From: Diospyros lotus
Lineage: Eukaryota > Streptophyta > Magnoliopsida > Ericales > Ebenaceae
NCBI RefSeq assembly: GCF_014633365.1
Contig: NC_068348.1
Coordinates: 1,116,001 to 1,180,000 of the forward strand
Direction of reading: 5' to 3'
DNA: 64,000 nt
Below the pieces are notes generated by a model. It saw nothing but the letters and a program-made list of their open reading frames with translations, was not told the origin of the DNA and searched no databases. Shown piece by piece: positions 9,896-21,629 of the stretch (within the stretch, counting starts at the first letter, position 1; each line of letters opens with the position of its first letter). Position numbers and translations under genes: made by a program.

Positions 9896-11931
9896 TCATA
9901 TCTTATCTGCCATTATGCCATAGACAGTTACAAGAGCCATCACAAGGGAATGATCTGTTTGGGGTTCTACCACTAAGCTTAGAACATCTTCTCCCAGCAC
10001 AAGCCCTGACGATAATTGCTTTTTCCTCACCTGCATATATATATATATATACACATATATATATAAATATATATAGCCAAATCTAGAAACCATTTAACAA
10101 TATATATATATATATATATATATATCAATCCAGATTTGCATTGAGAAGGTCTTAGATATATTATATAGTTCCATAAATTTTAAAGTCATGTTTAACCGAT
10201 TAGCAACTTCTTAGATGAGGATAGATAAGGACTAAGAGTTGTAGAGAGCCATCTTAATATTTAATCTAGTAAACTTAAAATTTACCTTTATAGAACAATT
10301 TTGGACCAAAATATAAAAAAATAAACATATATATGTGTGTACTCTTCTTGTACGGACAATTGTGCATTATCAGATTAGACTGACCTGCTTGATTAGAAGG
10401 TGACTAATCCGCAAACTCATCACATTATGATTGGTTTAATTTAATTAGGCAACAAATGATTGGATCCTGAAGTCAACTGTCTCATAATTAATGAAAAATC
10501 TGAATCAAATATGATGTCTTTTTGGAAAACATCATATTTGAATCTGTTATTAGAATTCAACACGGGCCATATAGTCTGGGAAAAGACTCAAATATGATGT
10601 TTTTTGGGGACGGATGATGGTAGTCAAGAGTTTGGACAGCCTTAAGTGCCTATAGAGTAAGGAATTGGTTGTATTTGAGAAATTTGGATATGGAGATCTA
10701 AATATTGTATTGATTTAATTTTTGAAAAAATTCTGATTTTTGTTCTTGTATTTTTACATTTCTTTGTGTGATGATTAGAAGTTTTTAATTATTGTGTCGA
10801 TTACTCCCTTAAATTTGCATTTTCTACTCAATTTAACTATTATATTTTGACATTTTTTTTCATATGATAATTCATAATTTTCATTGTTTTGATTACACAT
10901 TTGTACTTGCATTTTCGGGTCAATTTAACCCTTGTCCTTTAACGATCATGAACCTGATTTCACTTTATCTTTTTTTTTTTTTTCACATCAAAATGTGGAG
11001 TTTAAATTAATTGAAAATATAAAAGAACATAAGTGTACTCAAAATAATGAAAAATTCGAATTGCCAAATGAAAAAAAAAAGTCAAAATAAAGCGGTTAAA
11101 TTAGTTAAAAAAATATAGGTATAGGAGTGCAATTAATCAAAATAACGAAAAATTAATCAAAATAATAAAAAATTTAAATAATTACACGAAAAAAACATGA
11201 AAGTAGGAACAAAAATGTGGATTTGATCTTAACTTTTTCATAATAAAACTGTTTGTCTATCCCTGTTGAAGTGGATCATACATCCTTTATTAGATTTTTC
11301 TTCACTTTCTTACTATACTTCTCATTGTTTTTGACGAGAATAAATAAATAAAAAAGATGAACTAATACCTCGGCAACAAGTCCTCCATGGCTATCTGTAA
11401 GCTTGAACTCTAATTTTCCAGCCAATCCCTGTATTGTGTAGCCGCAGGCCCTAGCTTTACCAGTCCCCAAACTGACATGGCAAACCACGTCTCTCTTGAG
11501 AATATTGCAGTATCTTCTCACGTCAAACAGCGGCCTCTCCTCCATCACTCTCGACCCGCTCCATCTGTACCCGCTCCAACGCCGGAACGGTCCGAGTTTC
11601 TGCATCGAAAGAAGCCGTATTAGGTATTAGGATCGAAGAACCTAACTGACGAAACGATTCCGTTTACCTTTCGTCGCACAGAGAAGAGGACTTTGCCTCG
11701 GAGATCCATGAGATAGACCTCGCTCCCGCCGCTCTTCTTGTCGTAGTTGTCGATTCGGTATACGATCGCGCCGCTTGAATCGAAGACGGTGCAGCCATTT
11801 CCGTGAAAGACAAGAGATTTCATCCATACGGTGAATGTTTCTCTTCTGCAAGTCATGTAGGAAGAAGCGGCGGTGGTGCTGCTACTGCTAGGTGTCTGAT
11901 GATGATGATGATCGGGATGAACTGCAGCCAT
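9896..11931 (-). CDS. LURP-one-related (LOR) family protein
   Basis: Three exons, 11931-11668, 11599-11369 and 10030-9896, have GT-AG introns in phase 0 and give 209 residues, the usual LOR length. The N-terminus is His/Ser-rich (HPDHHHHQTPSSSS). The LOR (tubby-like C-terminal fold) domain follows: ETFTVWMKSLVFHGNG, VYRIDNYDKKSGGSEVYLMD, VLFSVRRKKLG across the first junction, RPLFDVRRY, and the C-terminal VEPQTDHSLVMALVTVYGIM from exon 3. LURP1 in Arabidopsis is induced by an oomycete pathogen; most family members have no defined biochemical role, so none is claimed. Intron 2 is 1.34 kb and holds a foldback element (10734-11225) and TA repeats (about 10034-10125). The family call is firm; the exact member is not resolved. 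Confidence 0.93.
10734..11225. mobile_element. Foldback (long inverted repeat) MITE in LOR intron 2
   Basis: The left arm begins near TTTTTGTTCTTGTATTTTTA; the right arm, reversed, reads CATTTTTGTTCCTACTTTCA. Similarity continues inward over most of ~200 bp (GTGTGATGATTAGAAG against CGTGTAATTATTTAAA). The two arms would form an imperfect hairpin in the LOR pre-mRNA. Ends and target duplication are not resolved. Confidence 0.55.
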
Positions 11932-12247
11932 CGGAGAGAGCCTTCAGCTCAATTGGAGAAGAAAGAAACGTTTGAGTTAATTTGTAGGTTCAGAACTGCA
12001 AAGATCTTCTATATATATATATGTGTGTGTGTGTGTGTGGGTGTATATGTATATTTATATGTATGTATGTATGGATGTATGTATGAATGCATGCTAAAAG
12101 GGTTGATATGGCGGTGGAGATTTTCAAATGTGATTCACATGAACAACATTTAGAAGGCTATATATATATTCAAATGATGAAGATAAAAGCTTTGGTATAT
12201 ATGGTTCTTGCATTCTCATCCCCTCGTGGCTAACATCATGCATGCTT

Positions 12248-12280
<33 letters not shown>

Positions 12281-12385
12281 TAGGGGGTGCACCATGTTAG
12301 GATGAATGACGTCTCATAAGAAAAAGTGGCATGGAATTTCGTTGAATTTGTAAGCCTCGCCCTTTATTTTTTTATTATTAGAGTC
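11932..12385 (-). promoter_or_regulatory. Upstream region of LOR gene with microsatellites
   Basis: The presumed 5' UTR and promoter of the minus-strand LOR gene. It contains TA, GT and GTAT runs (12009-12095), a TA run and a (GA)n tract (12247-12281). No core promoter element can be assigned with confidence. Confidence 0.4.
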
Positions 12386-12735
12386 ATGCTATTTATACAT
12401 GTGTTACAGAAACACTTATAGAGCAATAAAAATATCCATTTTGCCCCTGCAATAAATAACCCAAATGACCCAAATACCCAATACCATCTCTCTCCCTTTG
12501 TCTCTCTTGCTCACCTCCTTTCACATCGTCGGCCCTAGCGACAAGGCGAGGCGGCAGAGGTGATGGAGGTTGCAGCGGCGAGACGGTGATGAGAGCAGGC
12601 AGAGGCGAAGAATGGCAACAGGTGAGGTTGCAACGACGAAGGAAAGAGGGAAAGAGGGAGAAAGGGATGAACAAAATATATCATGATATGTCATTCCTGT
12701 AAGCATTCTATAAGGATGTTTCTGTACAAATAGCA
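12386..12735. mobile_element. Probable MITE upstream of LOR gene
   Basis: A ~350-bp segment bounded by inverted ATGCTATTTATACA / ATGCTATTTGTACA. The similarity extends inward (ACAGAAACACTTATAGAG against ACAGAAACATCCTTATAGAA). The GC-rich centre (12480-12640) carries purine-rich triplets. The target duplication is unclear and no superfamily is assigned. Confidence 0.5.
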
Positions 12736-15380
12736 TTTTCCTTATTATTATTCTCATGACCCGTTCGTTTGTTTCTTGAATTAAAACTTCTCTCCATGGA
12801 GCATCTCTCAGTCTTTCTAGATTGGGTTCTAAATCTAGAACCTAACATCATTTCTAGAACCTAGTGTTGTTAACTTCATGACCACTTTAAATATCATCTT
12901 GTTAATGCTTTGATGGAGGCATGGCTCTTGTTCTTTTGACCACTTTTACATATAATGGAAACCCTTTTCGGTGGGCCAACTAATCTGCAGGACTAACATA
13001 TAATTAATTAAACCAAATTCAAAACCCATTTGGAGTTGTCTGCTTAATTGTATAATTATATGGGTTGCCACGTGTAAAAAAAATAAAAAGTTTTAAATGA
13101 AAGTTTTTTAAGTAATATTTGACAGTTATAATTTATTTTTTAATTTTTTTAGATAAAATTTTAAATAAAATAGATTTGAGTACATTAATAAAGTTGTTTA
13201 ATAAATTAATTATTATTTAGAGATGATAATGGGGAATCTCAAATCCAAGGACTAATATCATAATGCCCTTCATGAGGATAAGACCTAAACCGAAAATTCG
13301 AATTTAATTTGGAGACCCAAAAAGATCATGTCCGAAGAGTTGGGTCTAGACCTGGATCAAGCTCAAGGGTTAATCGTAAAATAATCCAAATCAAAATGAC
13401 AAACGGGACCGAAGTCCAAGCCCACACGCATATTACATCGTTGGTTGAACAAGCTCACTTAGGGGATCAAATCTCGTCATTTACGTGGCATAATCCTAAC
13501 CTTTGACCGGGCTTGTAATAAGCCTATATATATAAAAGCGTGGTTTTGAAGAATAGGTCGTTTTATTAATTATGTATTAATTGCATCACTGTTGTGTCAT
13601 TTAATCTCGAATACAATGATTGACTTGAATGTCGAAGGATCCACCACCATTCGACGGCCGAGCCTCACTCTCCTTTTGCAAGCAGGGCAAGTTAATTTGA
13701 GACAAGTTTGGACTTAAGGATTACTTCAAATACCTCAAAAATGAAAAGGATTACTTCTAACTAAATGGTGATCGATCCCCGAAACTCTCGTCAAGAAGTT
13801 ATGAGTTCAAATCTTGTTAACTTTATTGGTCGAGATTCATAACATTAAAATATATATATTATTTATTCAATAATATAATACAAATATAAATAAATAATGG
13901 AGTTGTGTGGATGTGACGAGGAGGCCACCTAGCTAGCTAGAAGATGCATGCATGCAGTCATGCATTAACTATAATTAAGTTTTGATTAATCATCACTTGC
14001 TTCTAACTAATGCTTATCCCTTAGACGATGACGACTTCAATTAGGATTAATTAATTAACTCTATTAAGAAAACCTGGGGCTAACTAATAGCCTTTGAGCA
14101 ATTTTTGAAAGAGACAACACTTTCTTGGCAGCCGAGAAAATGGAGGAAAATGAAAGAAAGCAGTTGGATAAAGAATGGACCCTCTTCCTGCTTCTTTTGT
14201 TCTTTCTCTTTCCCTTTTTGACTTCCATCATTCATATATATACTTTAATTATTATTATATAATTAAACACCAATCAAGAGAGATATTAGTGAAACCAACT
14301 AATTAAGGTGTTAAACTTCAAGCGATGTTATGGTTGAAAATAGGTTAAATATTCATTCAACTTGGTATTAAGTTACAAAAAGGTGGATCCAAAATTCTAT
14401 GTAGAAGTAGGTTAATTTTTTTTTTTAAAGTGTAAAATTGCACGTCACAAATTTTGGAGTGAATTGTAATTTTTTTTACTACTAAGTTATTATTAAAAAA
14501 AATTATATTAATTTTTTAATATTAAAAATTTAATTTTAATAATGGGCTGTTTTGATCTCACACGTGCATCCGCCCCTATAAGAAGGTCACTGAACTTCAA
14601 TTTATTATCAAAAGGTTGCTAAATTTTAATTTAGTATATAATTTTATAATTACCATGAATTGTCGTTAAAAGAGACTAACGAAATACTAATATTTTTATA
14701 TTTTAATATAAAGTTCAATTTCTATACTTTTGTACACAGCTCAATAATCATTTGTACTATTTAACCATTAATGTTGTTAGTCACGTTAAACTCTTTTAAC
14801 GATAATTAACGATAGTTATGAAATTATATATACTTAGTTAAAGTTCAATGATCTTTTGACTATAAATTAAAATTTAGTAACATTTTTGTACCTTAATGTA
14901 AAATTCAATAATCATTTATGCTATTTAACTTTTGTAAATACACCCAAGAAACTTGATTCATCAACACCTCCCTAGCTAGGCCCCATAAACATGAAAGCTC
15001 CAGTATAAGAAGAGCAAATGAGGTAATATTATATCCTATCTCCTTTATCTCCACCATTTTATAATTTTTGACATCAATATCTAACTTAGTCATCGACAGA
15101 GTTATCTCGAAAACTCACGAGATAGTCTTCCTTTGTAATTGTGGAATATTCTTGTGGTAGCTCTCACTCGTCCAACTTAAGTGATAACTTGAAAAAAATA
15201 TAAATCACCAATACAATGAAAGATGTTAATGAGCGTTTTTCTAATCAATACCCAATCATTAATGAATAAAAATGAGTTTTGATAACAACGATAACATTAT
15301 AATCATTTATATTGAAACATCGAAGAGTTCAACTTGCGGAGGAAGGCATTTTGTAAAATAAGAATAAAAATTTGTATATA
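12736..15380. other. Noncoding intergenic region with retroelement and foldback remnants
   Basis: No gene is supported. About 13230-13700 looks like a degenerate LTR: CCTATATATATAAAAGCG is a TATA-like box, and downstream ACTTGAATGTCGAAGGATCC resembles the ACTTGAGTGTCGAAG motif of the Tat-like LTRs at 18530 and 39205. About 13750-13860 has tRNA-like A/B boxes (GAGTTCAAATCTT) and could be a SINE remnant. About 14580-14930 is a palindromic foldback sequence (GAACTTCAATTTATTATC... against GTTCAATGATCTTTTGACTA; CGTTAAAAGAG / CTCTTTTAACG). Confidence 0.45.
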
Positions 15381-16066
15381 TAAAAAAATGATCATTCTCG
15401 TATTACATTACACTTATAAAATGAAGAGTCTCGTATAATCTTGATTAGATATTATTCGGCAACCAATGGCTAATGGGGAAGTTGTAATTTTTGGTTGTTG
15501 TCATGTCAATAGATAAGAAAAAAAAAGACATATGAAAGGCTTTAGCCACCATGGTCATTATTGGAAGGCTGATTTCACACCTTAAATTTGATCAAATGGT
15601 GTCATCTTGTAGCACGAGAGTCAAATTAAAAGTGCTCTTATTTGACTTTATCTTTCTTACTTCTTAATTATTGTAAAGAGGATAATAAGTCAATGCGAAA
15701 GGAATGTATTGTGACCAACTTTTGTTTATTAGGTTAAATAAGTTGGTTGGAGTTTAAGCTCGTTTAACATAATAAATGAGTTTTTGGTGAGCCGGGCTCA
15801 AATGCAGTAAATTTTTATCGAATTTGAGCTTTAACAAAAATTTGAACTCTAGTTGAAAATTAAGATTATTTGAAAATTATTTGAGATTATTTGAAAATTA
15901 TTTGAGCTTTACAATCCTATACCAATAAGATTATTTGAAAATTAAAAACAAGTGCAACAAGTACACTTTATTTGAAAATAAAGTATAATTATTGTATGTT
16001 AACCATTGTCCTAAAAACAATACTTAGCGTCGCCCATATTTATCATATAAGCTACAAATAATACAA

Positions 16067-16596
16067 TGGCCAAAATCATATTTATACCCTTCAACTTTTA
16101 CGTTTATTTCTTAAGGAATCCTAAATTTTTTATGGTTTCAAATGTACCTCTAAACTTTGGCCAAAAATATATTTATACTCTTGAACTTTTACATTTTTTT
16201 CTTATAAAGCCATAAACTTTTTATAATTTCAAATATATCCCTAAACTATAAAAAATCACTCATTTAAACACATGAAATGTGCCTCTACTTCATTTGCTGG
16301 CCAGGTATTTAAATAAGTGATTTTGCAAAATTTAGGGAGCACATTTAGAATTACAAAAAATTTAGGGTTCTACAAAAAAAAAAAAAAAATTCAAAGTTTA
16401 GAAGAATAAATATGCTTTGGACCAAAGGTTAAGAGCAAAAATTAGGGTTCTAAAAAAAAAAAAAAAACACTTAAAAGTTTAGAAGAATAAATATGCTTTG
16501 GATCAAAGGTTAAGAGCAGAGTTGAAATCATGAAAAGTTTAAGATTCCACAAGAAAAAAAAATATAAAAGTTTATGGACGTAAATATGTTTTTCAC
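16067..16596. mobile_element. Mutator-like foldback MITE, private to unit A
   Basis: 530 bp flanked by ATAATACAA (16058-16066) and CTAATACAA (16597-16605), a 9-bp duplication with one mismatch, as expected of Mutator-like elements. The ends are inverted repeats: TGGCCAAAATCATATTTATA at the left and, on the minus strand at the right, GGTGAAAAACATATTTACGT. Internal A-tracts and repeated TTTAGAAGAATAAATATGCT copies (about 16400, 16480) are present. Unit B has the uninterrupted sequence ATATTACAATCTAAGGGTGT. Confidence 0.75.
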
Positions 16597-16607
16597 CTAA
16601 TACAATT

Positions 16608-18012
16608 TAGGGGTGTGCAATGATTCATTTGAACGGTTTGATAAGTGTTTTCTAAATCAAACCATCAATGGCGATTCGGCTACTTCCCAAATCATAACCA
16701 AACTACTACATATTTCAAATTACTCAAATCATAACTTTAAACGGTTTGAGGAATGTAATAAACATAATTATTGAAGTTTAAAAATTAATACACACCTCAC
16801 AAAATTAAAGCAATCTCATGAAATATCAAAAATCATAAAACACATAAAAATTTAAAATCAAAAGAATATATGAATGCGTCCAATACACTTTATTTCAAAT
16901 ATTTAAATTAAAACATTGTTCAGATTTTTTTTTTTTTTTTTGTGGTTAAATATGATGTTAGGCTAGTGATTACAAAAGGGTTTATTGAACTTCAATTAAA
17001 GGGTAGACAAACTGCCACCGAAGGGCCTGTTACAATCTGGTAAGGTAAGTTGCTATTGGGCCTAACCCAAACAATTTGTGATTGGGATCACTACAAAATT
17101 AAGCCCATAGGCCACAAGCCCACAACAGCTTTTACTCATTTTTATTTATTTATTTAATTTTGTCTTAGGGGATAGGCCCAGGTAATAAGCCGAATGTAGG
17201 GCCCTTTTTTTGTAGTAGACATCAGATTGATGCTATGGATAAGATGCAGTCAATAGAAAACCTCAGCCTTTTCATTACTTTAAATTTTGTATTCCCTAAC
17301 AAATTAATTATTGTACTTTAATTTTTATGATTACTATCACTAATTTTTAATTTTTATTATAATTCAGCCTCTCTTTTAATTTTTAATCAAATTCTACTAA
17401 CAAAAACTGATTGCTTAACATTAAAATTAACATATACCCTATAGAGTGATTGTGAGGTTTATATTAATATATACTATATTAGTTTTCATTAATTTGAAAA
17501 AAAAATTAAAAGAGGAATTAAACTATAACAAAAATTATAATTTTGTAACTATAATAACAAAAATTAAAATACAAAAACTAACTGGGGAGAGTAAAAGTTC
17601 GATTTATTCAAACTAACTGAACCGAACCAACCGAGCTTGTCAGTTCAGTTTAGTTTTTTTCTTACATCGGTTCAATTCGGTTAATTTTTTTCAAAAGTTT
17701 GATTTTGGGTTTTCGATTCAATTTTTTAGTTGAAATAACCGAACCGATTGAATTTTAAAATGATGTTACTTTGATGTTTATAAAACGACATCGTTTTCTT
17801 CAATCTTGTGTTCTTTCCATCGATTACTTCGTTTTCTTCTATTTTTTACGTTTCTTTGGTTTAATCAGGTCAATTTATATGATTTGAGTTCGATTTTTTT
17901 GATCTTTCAAGTTAATTGATCGGTTCGATTTGATTTTACTCCCTGAGTTGATTTAATCAATTAGTGAATTTCAGTTAGTTCAGTAATCAAACCGACCGTT
18001 TACATACCCTCA
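16608..18012. mobile_element. Degenerate hAT-like sequences, shared by both units
   Basis: 16608 begins TAGGGGTGTGCAATG, an hAT-type end followed by AACGGTTTGATAAG; its partner end is not recognisable. 17584-18012 is a better-defined ~430-bp unit, with left end GGGAGAGTAAAAGTTCGATT and inverted right end GAGGGTATGTAAACGGTCGG, both followed by AACTAACTGAA. The 47019-47464 copy of this family has an 8-bp duplication, which sets the superfamily. B counterparts lie at 25077 and about 25995-26420, so both predate the duplication. Confidence 0.6.
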
Positions 18013-18088
18013 TTTATAATGAAATACAAAATTTAAAGAGCAAGAATATAAAATTTACCCACCAATGTAGTTCCTACAATAGGAGTGT

Positions 18089-18642
18089 TGGACTGTACTA
18101 GCCCAAATCAAGCCTTGTTGGGTTTAGAAGGCCTGAGAATAGCTTGGTCCACGATTCCATCTCGACTCGATCTTAGCCCATGACCCCATCTTAGCCTGAT
18201 CTTGACCCTGTGCGAGTTTGCAGCAACTATCATTATCACTGTACGCTGGATACTCCCGCACCCGTTCCAGATCCCATTCCCATTAATGAGGATCTCATCC
18301 TTATTAATGCTAGATCTCATCCACATTTAATAAAGGTTCCGTCGGCGCCATGCCATCGTCAAAGAGCCCCGTTAGCGTCAGATATCTAGTCTCATCACCA
18401 TGCAATGCCCAATGCAAGCATGTATACAAGAGGACCTCTCTTCCTTCTATATAAACCAGCTTTATCAAAAATCAATTTATGTTTTTTTCGAACCTATTAA
18501 TACTTTGTCACTTTAATCTCTTACTTACTTGAGTGTCGAAGCACTTATAAGTGCCAGCCACCCCTTATCGAACTGATCACCAAAATCTATTTTCTATCGT
18601 TGCAATCTGACGTTCGACCACTCGTTTGGATAAAAAAGAACA
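18089..18642 (+). mobile_element. Solo LTR of Tat-like Ty3/gypsy family, private to unit A
   Basis: 554 bp starting TGGACTG and ending AAAGAACA, flanked by the 5-bp duplication AGTGT (18084-18088, 18643-18647). Unit B has an empty site here (AGGAGGGTTAATTATTTTTT at 26468). It shares landmarks with the 3' LTR at 38856-39306: GATCCCAT.C.CATTAATGA, TCTCATCCACAT.TAAT.A, CTTCCTTCTATATAAACCAG (TATA region) and TACTTGAGTGTCGAAGCACT. It ends in the same GAACA. Confidence 0.88.
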
Positions 18643-19039
18643 AGTGTTAATTATTTTTTTTAGAACTCCCATTGTTGCCATCATTAAATTAATCTTGCAA
18701 TACCCATTTTGCACAAGCAACCTTAAAGCACAGGATTCAGAATGGCAAAATCTGATTTGATTCCCACTGAATACAAAAGCTTATACATACATCATACCGA
18801 CCAATGATATGTAGCATAACTCTTCTATTTACTCTTTAACATTAATAAGCCTAATATTACACTCAAATTGCATTCATAACAAACATATCAACATCAAGAG
18901 GGCCTTTGTCCTCACTTTTGTGGAATACCGACTTAATTTATAAGAAGAGTTTATGCATAAATTTTTCCTATTATGCATACACCCTTTTGAGTTATATAAA
19001 ACATCTTATTTCCAGCCTTTCAATACCATCGAAATTTCT

Positions 19040-19569
19040 TGTTAATATTATGTGAACTAAACACACATAATCAGATTTGGCACTACCAAGATTCAAACTG
19101 AAAAGACAAAAATACTCACAAACAACGCAACGAAAACAAAAATCAGAGAACACAGCATGTACGAGTTTAGATCAAAAGATCTTACTCATGGTAGGAATTC
19201 ACCCTACTCAATCCACTATAATATATACAACATATTTACGATAGATATACAAGATGAAAATAGAACTATCTTATCGAAACAATAAGACGAATTAAACAAA
19301 CACAGTACAAAGCTTAATAACCAAGCAACCCAACACTCTCAATCTCACCAATCTCTCTCCCAAACAATCATACTAACAAATAATTTACTTAAAAAGATTA
19401 AATCCGAGATTCCTTGAGTCGAGTTCATCTTCCTGTTCACCTTTTTTGTTCTGTCTGCTTTCTCTCTCGCGAGTTCCGTGTGTGTGCAAAGGTGACAGTT
19501 CAATCTCCATTTCTCCCAATATATTTATTACATACCTGACCCAATTCAATTTTGAATCATATATTAACA
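19040..19569. mobile_element. Solo LTR, probably Ty1/copia, private to unit A
   Basis: 530 bp with ends TGTTAATATTATGTGAAC and ATCATATATTAACA, flanked by a perfect TTTCT duplication (19035-19039, 19570-19574). Unit B has the uninterrupted sequence CGAAATTTCTAGAAATCAGA (26836-26855). The long TGTTAATATT...ATTAACA ends are common in copia LTRs. It lies directly downstream of the copy A HMA coding region. Confidence 0.85.
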
Positions 19570-19585
19570 TTTCTAGAAATCATAT

Positions 19586-20429
19586 CTAGAAATTGTCATT
19601 TTGTCTTCCTACTAAGGATGCAGATAATGATATGACGTGTACTTTTCCAATTTCCTTGAGCTTCTTGGCCACTACAATTGTATCCATATCTCCTATGATG
19701 GTCAGTCTCTGCTGCCCAAGATCCAAGGCAACTGACTCGACTCCTGATGATGATCCAACCACCCATTAGTTTCCAGTTTCATCAATGTTTCCAGCCACAG
19801 TTCACTCAATTTTCTACTTCTACTTTGCAGTTTTAATGTTATTTTTTTGTGTAACAGTAGATTCAAACATTTCAACATCATTGTGTTTAAAAAAATTCAG
19901 GGGTCGTATTCTCCATACCAGGGACATCTGCAACAGCCTTGATGGCTTTTCGCCTCCTCTTAGCGTTAGCCATGCCCGTGAGCTTGAGCACCGCCTTGTG
20001 CGAAATCAATTTCGGAACAAGCGAAGAGCGTTAGAATCCAATCGAAAGCGAAAAGCGTTTTACGTTTTCAGATCCCGATCGTCTTGACACGATGCGTCCG
20101 GCGAACTGAATTCGATGACAAATAGAAACATTTCTACAAAACTAAGCTCAAAATACCCTATAAATTCTGAGGAACATGAAAACAGAGTTACTTTCAATAT
20201 TCTCAGGGTTTAGGATTCAAAAATCAACGAAAATTGGATTCAATCGAGACGACGCGTTAAGGTAAACTGAATTCGATGGCAAATCGAAACATTTCTCTAA
20301 AATCAATCTCAAAAACACTCTTAATTCTCGAAAACATTGAAAAAACACTACGTAACACAAAATTACTTTCCAAACTCGAGAAGACCTAACAAGCCGGTAA
20401 AGACGCACGACAGAACGTAACCATGCCAT
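19586..20429 (-). pseudogene. HMA-domain protein gene copy A (probably broken)
   Basis: The counterpart of the intact gene at 26865-28437. The start exon (about 20429-20421) reads ATGGCATGGTTACG where copy B has ATGGCAAGGGTACG, so the strong GTACG donor is lost. The exon 2 acceptor reads CGCACAAG instead of CGCAGAAG, so the used AG is lost as well. Alternative sites there shift the frame. Exon 2 (about 19997-19919) and exon 3 (19743-19586) keep good splice sites and an open frame: KAVLKLTGMANAKRR..., VESVALDLGQQRLTIIGDMD, VVAKKLKEIGKVHVISLSA. The C-terminus is longer than in B (ends QNDNF). There is no CxxC metal site and no CaaX box. Probably a recent pseudogene, unless another first exon is used. 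Confidence 0.72.
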
Positions 20430-21081
20430 TGGAGAAGACTGGAGAAGACGGAATAGGCGCAACTAAGGAAAGTGGAAGGATGAGAAGATTTATCAAGACG
20501 GGAGAAAATTGGTGCGCCGAACGAACATATATTGGAGAGTGGATGACTGAGAGGCTGCTTGGCTTACCGTTTGTTTTTTTTTTTTTAGTAGTTTATAGAT
20601 TGTTTAGCTTTTTAAATTGTGTAAAATTTAAAAATTAAATAATATTTAAATTAATAACATATTTAGATAAATATATTTTAAGTTATCAATTATATATTTA
20701 TGTATTTAATTTGTAAAAATTGATAAATTGTGAGAACTCAATAAAAAGACTAAAATAGATATAGTGTTGAATAATATAAATGAAATTTATAAAAATATTA
20801 ATTTTTAATAAAAAAATTGTAAGTTGATATCTAATTGACAAAATTATGATAATTATACATTAATAAATTATACATAATTATTAAAAAATATATTAATACA
20901 ATATATATATATATAAAAAGACGAGTGATAGAGGAGGAAACAGTGGACGACGATGACAGACATGAAAGGGGCAATGATAGAGGCTAGAGGCGGTGGTTGA
21001 CGTTGATAGAGGATTTAGAGGCGATGATTGTCAAAGTTAGAGGGAGGCAATGACGATGAGAAAGAGTTGGAAAGAGGCGAC

Positions 21082-21231
21082 GACAGAGAAGCGGTGGAGA
21101 TGGGTAGATTGGAAATTAGGAAGTTGTGTGACAGAGAAGCGGTGGAGATGGGTAGATTGGAAATTAGGAAGTTGTGTGAGGGCAAATCTATCATTTATTT
21201 GGACAGGGCAAATCTATCATTTATTTGGACA
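21082..21231 (+). repeat. Two adjacent short tandem duplications
   Basis: The 48-bp unit beginning GACAGAGAAGCGGTGGAGAT occurs twice in a row without mismatch (21082-21129, 21130-21177). It is followed at once by two copies of AGGGCAAATCTATCATTTAT plus TTGGAC. Open frames of 73-82 codons across it are artefacts of the duplication. Confidence 0.9.
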
Positions 21232-21370
21232 ACGCAAAAAAACTCCTAAAAACTTATTTGAAAAAGTTCGGAGGAAAGCTTATCTCCAACAATGTTAAAA
21301 TAATTTATAAGATTTATAGCAATTAAACTCTTAAATGTTATCAAATATATAAAAATAAAAAATAAATAAA

Positions 21371-21629
21371 AATTCCCAGGGCATAGCTCCGCTGGCAAAT
21401 GAAGTATATCCTAGGGTGATACTCTTTAAACCCCTAGGTTCCGTGTTCAATCCCTAATCAGGGAAAAACCTCAACAGTTAGAACGATCCTGAAAGTTGAA
21501 AATTGTTTATCGCCTTTACATTTGCGACGAGATTAGGGATCAAACTAGTTGCTGAATTCTTTGATTTACATCTCCTGTTAATATTATGGGACCGAACAGC
21601 GGGGGCACTTGTGATGGTATGTTAATAAA
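21371..21629 (+). mobile_element. tRNA-derived SINE nested in MITE
   Basis: The head CCCAGGGCATAGCTCCGCTG contains an A box (TAGCTCCGCTGGC), and a B box follows about 50 nt later (GGTTCCGTGTTCAATCCC), as in a tRNA-derived Pol III promoter. A ~150-bp body ends in an A-rich tail. It is flanked by a perfect 20-bp duplication AAAAATAAAAAATAAATAAA (21351-21370, 21630-21649), the mark of LINE-assisted retroposition. Confidence 0.85.

Noticed and set aside
19785..20087. A 100-codon plus-strand frame
   Set aside because: Antisense to exon 2 and intron 1 of the HMA copy A gene.
21028..21298. Frames with repeated EKRWRWVDWKLGSC peptide
   Set aside because: Produced by the 48-bp tandem duplication in a MITE.
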